A DNA stretch of 16,790 bases, from contig DATHET010000093.1 in assembly GCA_035490315.1 (NCBI GenBank), positions 1-16,790 of the forward strand. Direction: 5' to 3'. The position numbers and the translations under genes were made by a program. Below the pieces are notes generated by a model. That model searched no databases. It worked only from the letters and a program-made list of their open reading frames with translations, and was not told the DNA's origin. Origin of the DNA: JADJQU01 sp035490315 (GTDB lineage: Bacteria; Planctomycetota; UBA1135; GCA-002686595). Each line of letters opens with the position of its first letter. The first letter of the stretch is position 1. Positions 16,001 to 16,790 of the stretch are shown in pieces.

Positions 16001-16293
16001 AGGCGGCAGGCGCGTTCGAACAGGTATTCGAAGTGGGACATTTCACCCGACGCGTCGGACGCCGCGATGACGCGCTTTCCGGTCTCGCGAAAGAACTGCG
16101 CGATGACCTGCGCGAGCAGTTCGTCCGCGCCGCAATAATCCGGCGAGGTGTGAACCCAGTCGATCCCCGACTCGAATCCTCGCCGCAGCGTGGCGCGCGC
16201 GACTTCCTCGGGCACCAGGCGCAGCTGGCAGGTGCCCAGGCCCACCGCGCTGATGGTCACGTCGCTGTGGCCGACACTTCTGGAGAGCATCAT
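13024..16293 (-). CDS. Fusion: aldo/keto-reductase-like, Fe-S motifs, two NBR1-like Ig domains, class III aminotransferase
   Basis: This 1089-residue protein has five parts. Residues 1-290 are aldo/keto-reductase-like (ISAVGLGTCQLR, RGFESGIDWVHTSPDY, ARERGVSVLAMKALAGG, YILRQDGVTAVVPG). Residues 300-365 hold LCSRCGECERTC (a CxxCxxCxxxC [4Fe-4S] motif, Cys302-Cys312) and a second cysteine group, CGSCPDPTCSC (354-364). Residues about 405-515 and 545-655 are two Ig-like domains of the NBR1-central type (PGETGLCRFWLENSGERAW; PGSVFLVRLVLENTGSLTW). Residues 670-1085 are a fold-type I class III aminotransferase resembling glutamate-1-semialdehyde aminomutase, with LDEIVTGYR (Asp892) and PLP lysine Lys920 in CLGKAIASGLP. 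It probably aminates a carbonyl substrate, with unknown chemistry at the N-terminus. ATG codons at 16293 and 16290 are the plausible starts because homology begins there. First gene of a coupled operon. Confidence 0.85.
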   Translation of the reverse strand: MMLSRSVGHSDVTISAVGLGTCQLRLVPEEVARATLRRGFESGIDWVHTSPDYCGADELLAQVIAQFFRETGKRVIAASDASGEMSHFEYLFERACRLFGTRRMPMFGISCIDDQEFVGHNVWGSGGMVEFVLRKRREGRIGAVFATTHGPPEYVRRLITCGAFDAIMLAYNPLGFHVLSSYAAAEGKCYEDIPANRERIFGLARERGVSVLAMKALAGGLLGKSKALPPHHPLAREREVLRARDVLRYILRQDGVTAVVPGAACPAEAEEDALAGHGPLEVSVESDLRLERDVASLRTSLCSRCGECERTCSQGLPISWLFRDAYIWLNPSDTFDAVGRLGYFHLHPEHALVCGSCPDPTCSCPAGLHIPSELALVHEGMVELREQGLLARTPEELRDAALVSSSGVRVLYAETPRRMDPGETGLCRFWLENSGERAWGKTGEGAARVQVRAGSIDLASVALREDVAPNARTHVTFSLRAPQSEGAHALEFQLAHAADATLESFHHAALEVGSATIPEDPRRSNHVQMNPIEPATLPRATHGVRHVSHNLPEEVLPGSVFLVRLVLENTGSLTWSASRPGGDHVGLAVHWDERVVANHTLPRPEVKPDSRVTLHFAVEAPLEPGVHTLALKLVQYQVAVFEDRGAPALVARITVLDRPPDRGARLWAAAQRVDPWHYLPTRGISRGASGASYPVFAEKAQGCHLWDLSGKQYIDYTMGWGTVLLGYAHPKVSEAVGAMLGTGSVLAWPQAVEIEVAEMLCEDFPSAEMACFGKNGSDACTFAARMARVFTGKRTILFSGYHGWQDFWTEQVGFERTGVPVRDPALIHRFPFHDLGEFRRLYEAHKHDLAAVMVEPSPWAGNGLGFEPDTDAEFLREISAATKRAGALFILDEIVTGYRYPGHSVQKAKDVVPDLTCLGKAIASGLPLSAVVGRADVFKSALPRTFFAATFHSEAYSFAAARAAIGVYRSEPVAKHVWDYGEKLRAGVHEECKQLGVEARMWGAPFRMNFRFGEQDPLVLQLRRTLFQQELLKAGITTYNGVMLPCYAHDELALARTLIAFGEALDVVARTAKRGNWDEAIEIPLLIDL

Positions 16294-16321
16294 GGTTCGC
16301 GCGCGCCTGGCGCCGCGAACC
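16294..16321 (-). promoter_or_regulatory. Hairpin directly abutting the start codon of the fusion gene
   Basis: GGTTCGCG and CGCGAACC form a perfect 8-bp stem at the two ends of this 28-nt segment, with GCGCC/GGCGC pairing inside and one bulge. In the mRNA the 3' arm touches the AUG at 16293. It occupies the whole ribosome-binding zone, and no Shine-Dalgarno is visible. It could restrict translation initiation of the operon's first gene. Confidence 0.45.
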
Positions 16322-16363
16322 AAGCCTGCTCGCCGTCCCGGAATCTCGCAAGTTGCCGTGTGT

Positions 16364-16462
16364 GGAGTCAGGTGAATTCTTCCGGAGTCGTGCGGCCCTG
16401 GCTCCGCGCGCGGCGCGCGCGGAACCAGGGCCGCACGACTCCGGAAGAATTCACCCGACTCC
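16364..16462. repeat. 99-bp near-perfect palindrome, copy 2 of the hairpin repeat family
   Basis: Position 16364 pairs with 16462 and pairing continues to the centre at 16413 with only two mismatches (16370/16456 and 16402/16424). The outer arms contain GGAGTCAGGTGAATTC and TCCGGAGTCGTG, nearly identical to copy 1 at 9365-9466. The GC-rich core (16392-16434) has no resemblance to copy 1's core but is itself self-complementary. GGAGTC boxes begin at 16364 and 16384, 20 bp apart. The element sits between divergent genes: the fusion gene (start 16293) and the secreted protein (start 16496). A terminator role is therefore unlikely here. Confidence 0.93.
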
Positions 16463-16465
16463 GTA

Positions 16466-16486
16466 CTGGAACTGTCCAGATACCAT
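16466..16486 (+). promoter_or_regulatory. Possible operator and -10 of the right-edge secreted protein gene
   Basis: CTGGA (16466-16470) and TCCAG (16475-16479) form a 5-bp inverted repeat with a 4-nt spacer. TACCAT (16481-16486) resembles a weak -10 lying 9 nt before the ATG at 16496, the same geometry as other starts in this window. No -35 is clear. Confidence 0.25.
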
Positions 16487-16495
16487 GGATGGAAC

Positions 16496-16790
16496 ATGCT
16501 CACTCGACTCACGTTCACCGCGGCCCTCCTCGTCTCCACACCGCTGCTCGCCTTCGCGCAGTGGTCCTCCAACCCCGCCGTCAATCTCGCCATCGCGGAC
16601 TTCCCGGGCGACCAGGCCGTGCCGAAGATGGCGGCGGGCGGTGACGGCTCGACCTGGCTCGGCTGGTTCGACTCTCGTTCGGGGTCCTACGCGGTCTACG
16701 TGCAACGCCTCGATCCCCAAGGCGTCGAGACTTTCGCTCACGGTGGCCTGCTCGTCAGCAACCAGCCGCAGTCGACCTCGCTGGTAAACT
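16496..16790 (+). CDS. Secreted protein, N-terminal part (runs off the right edge)
   Basis: An open frame of 98 codons runs from ATG at 16496 to the window end with no stop. The N-terminus is a classic signal peptide (MLTRLTFTAALLVSTPLLAFA, cleaved before QW). The mature part begins WSSNPAVNLAIADFPGDQAV and contains GGDGSTWLGWFDSRSGSYAVYVQRLDPQG, a pattern of short beta strands. This resembles secreted proteins whose propeller-like repeats carry 'W..D.R.G...VY.Q.LD..G' motifs. The function cannot be told from this fragment. The gene is divergent from the three-gene operon, with palindrome copy 2 between them. Confidence 0.75.
   Translation, partial: MLTRLTFTAALLVSTPLLAFAQWSSNPAVNLAIADFPGDQAVPKMAAGGDGSTWLGWFDSRSGSYAVYVQRLDPQGVETFAHGGLLVSNQPQSTSLVN

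Noticed and set aside
16294..16593. N-terminal extension of the fusion gene up to 16593
   Set aside because: It would read through the palindrome and the divergent promoter region and give low-complexity residues. AKR homology begins at the ATGATG at 16293.
14107..16644. Long plus-strand frame of 845 codons opposite the fusion gene
   Set aside because: It is a high-GC antisense shadow with low-complexity A/R/G/Q composition, no recognisable domain and no start signal. The minus strand encodes clear AKR, Fe-S and aminotransferase motifs.
1..16790. CRISPR arrays, tRNA/rRNA genes, insertion sequences, prophage genes
   Set aside because: I looked for regularly spaced repeats, cloverleaf-like segments and transposase or phage motifs and saw none.

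Overview
The window is GC-rich, densely packed bacterial DNA. It looks like a planctomycete or a close relative: the left edge carries a membrane-tethered ECF sigma factor with periplasmic carboxypeptidase-regulatory-like domains, the gene set is rich in lipoproteins, secreted proteins and kinase/TPR proteins, and strong Shine-Dalgarno sites are rare. This assignment is inferred from gene content only and is moderate in confidence. I see no tRNA, rRNA, CRISPR array or transposase. No gap between genes exceeds about 210 bases.

Left part (1-9340) is ordinary chromosomal content. In order it holds the 3' part of an ECF sigma/TM/Ig-like fusion (+); a 34-residue lysine-rich protein (-); a secreted alpha/beta-hydrolase with a large N-terminal region (-); a poxvirus-type DNA topoisomerase IB (-), divergent from a small DUF2007-like membrane protein (+); an S9-family prolyl-oligopeptidase-like lipoprotein (+); and, convergent with it, a membrane-anchored SGNH hydrolase (-). 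Three of these genes share a TATNCT hexamer only 7-9 nt before the start codon, which suggests leaderless or near-leaderless transcripts.

Right part (9341-16463) is the most interesting. Three minus-strand genes are joined by 4-base stop/start overlaps (GTGA, then ATGA). The first encodes a five-part fusion: aldo/keto-reductase-like domain, Fe-S cysteine motifs, two NBR1-like Ig domains and a class III PLP aminotransferase of the glutamate-1-semialdehyde aminomutase type. The second encodes a pseudokinase-TPR protein. The third encodes a radical SAM/SPASM enzyme carrying two copies of a 'GWAL...RPDVA...GW.FE' domain, one of them inserted between the radical SAM core and SPASM. The cysteine-rich segment could feed electrons to the radical SAM partner, and the pseudokinase/TPR protein could scaffold the complex. 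The substrate is unknown, and this may be an undescribed small-molecule, glycan or protein-modification module.

This operon is bracketed by two related ~100-bp near-perfect palindromes (9365-9466 and 16364-16462). They share their outer ~30 bp almost exactly but have unrelated, internally self-complementary cores. They look like members of a dispersed hairpin repeat family. The right edge starts a secreted protein (+) that runs off the window.
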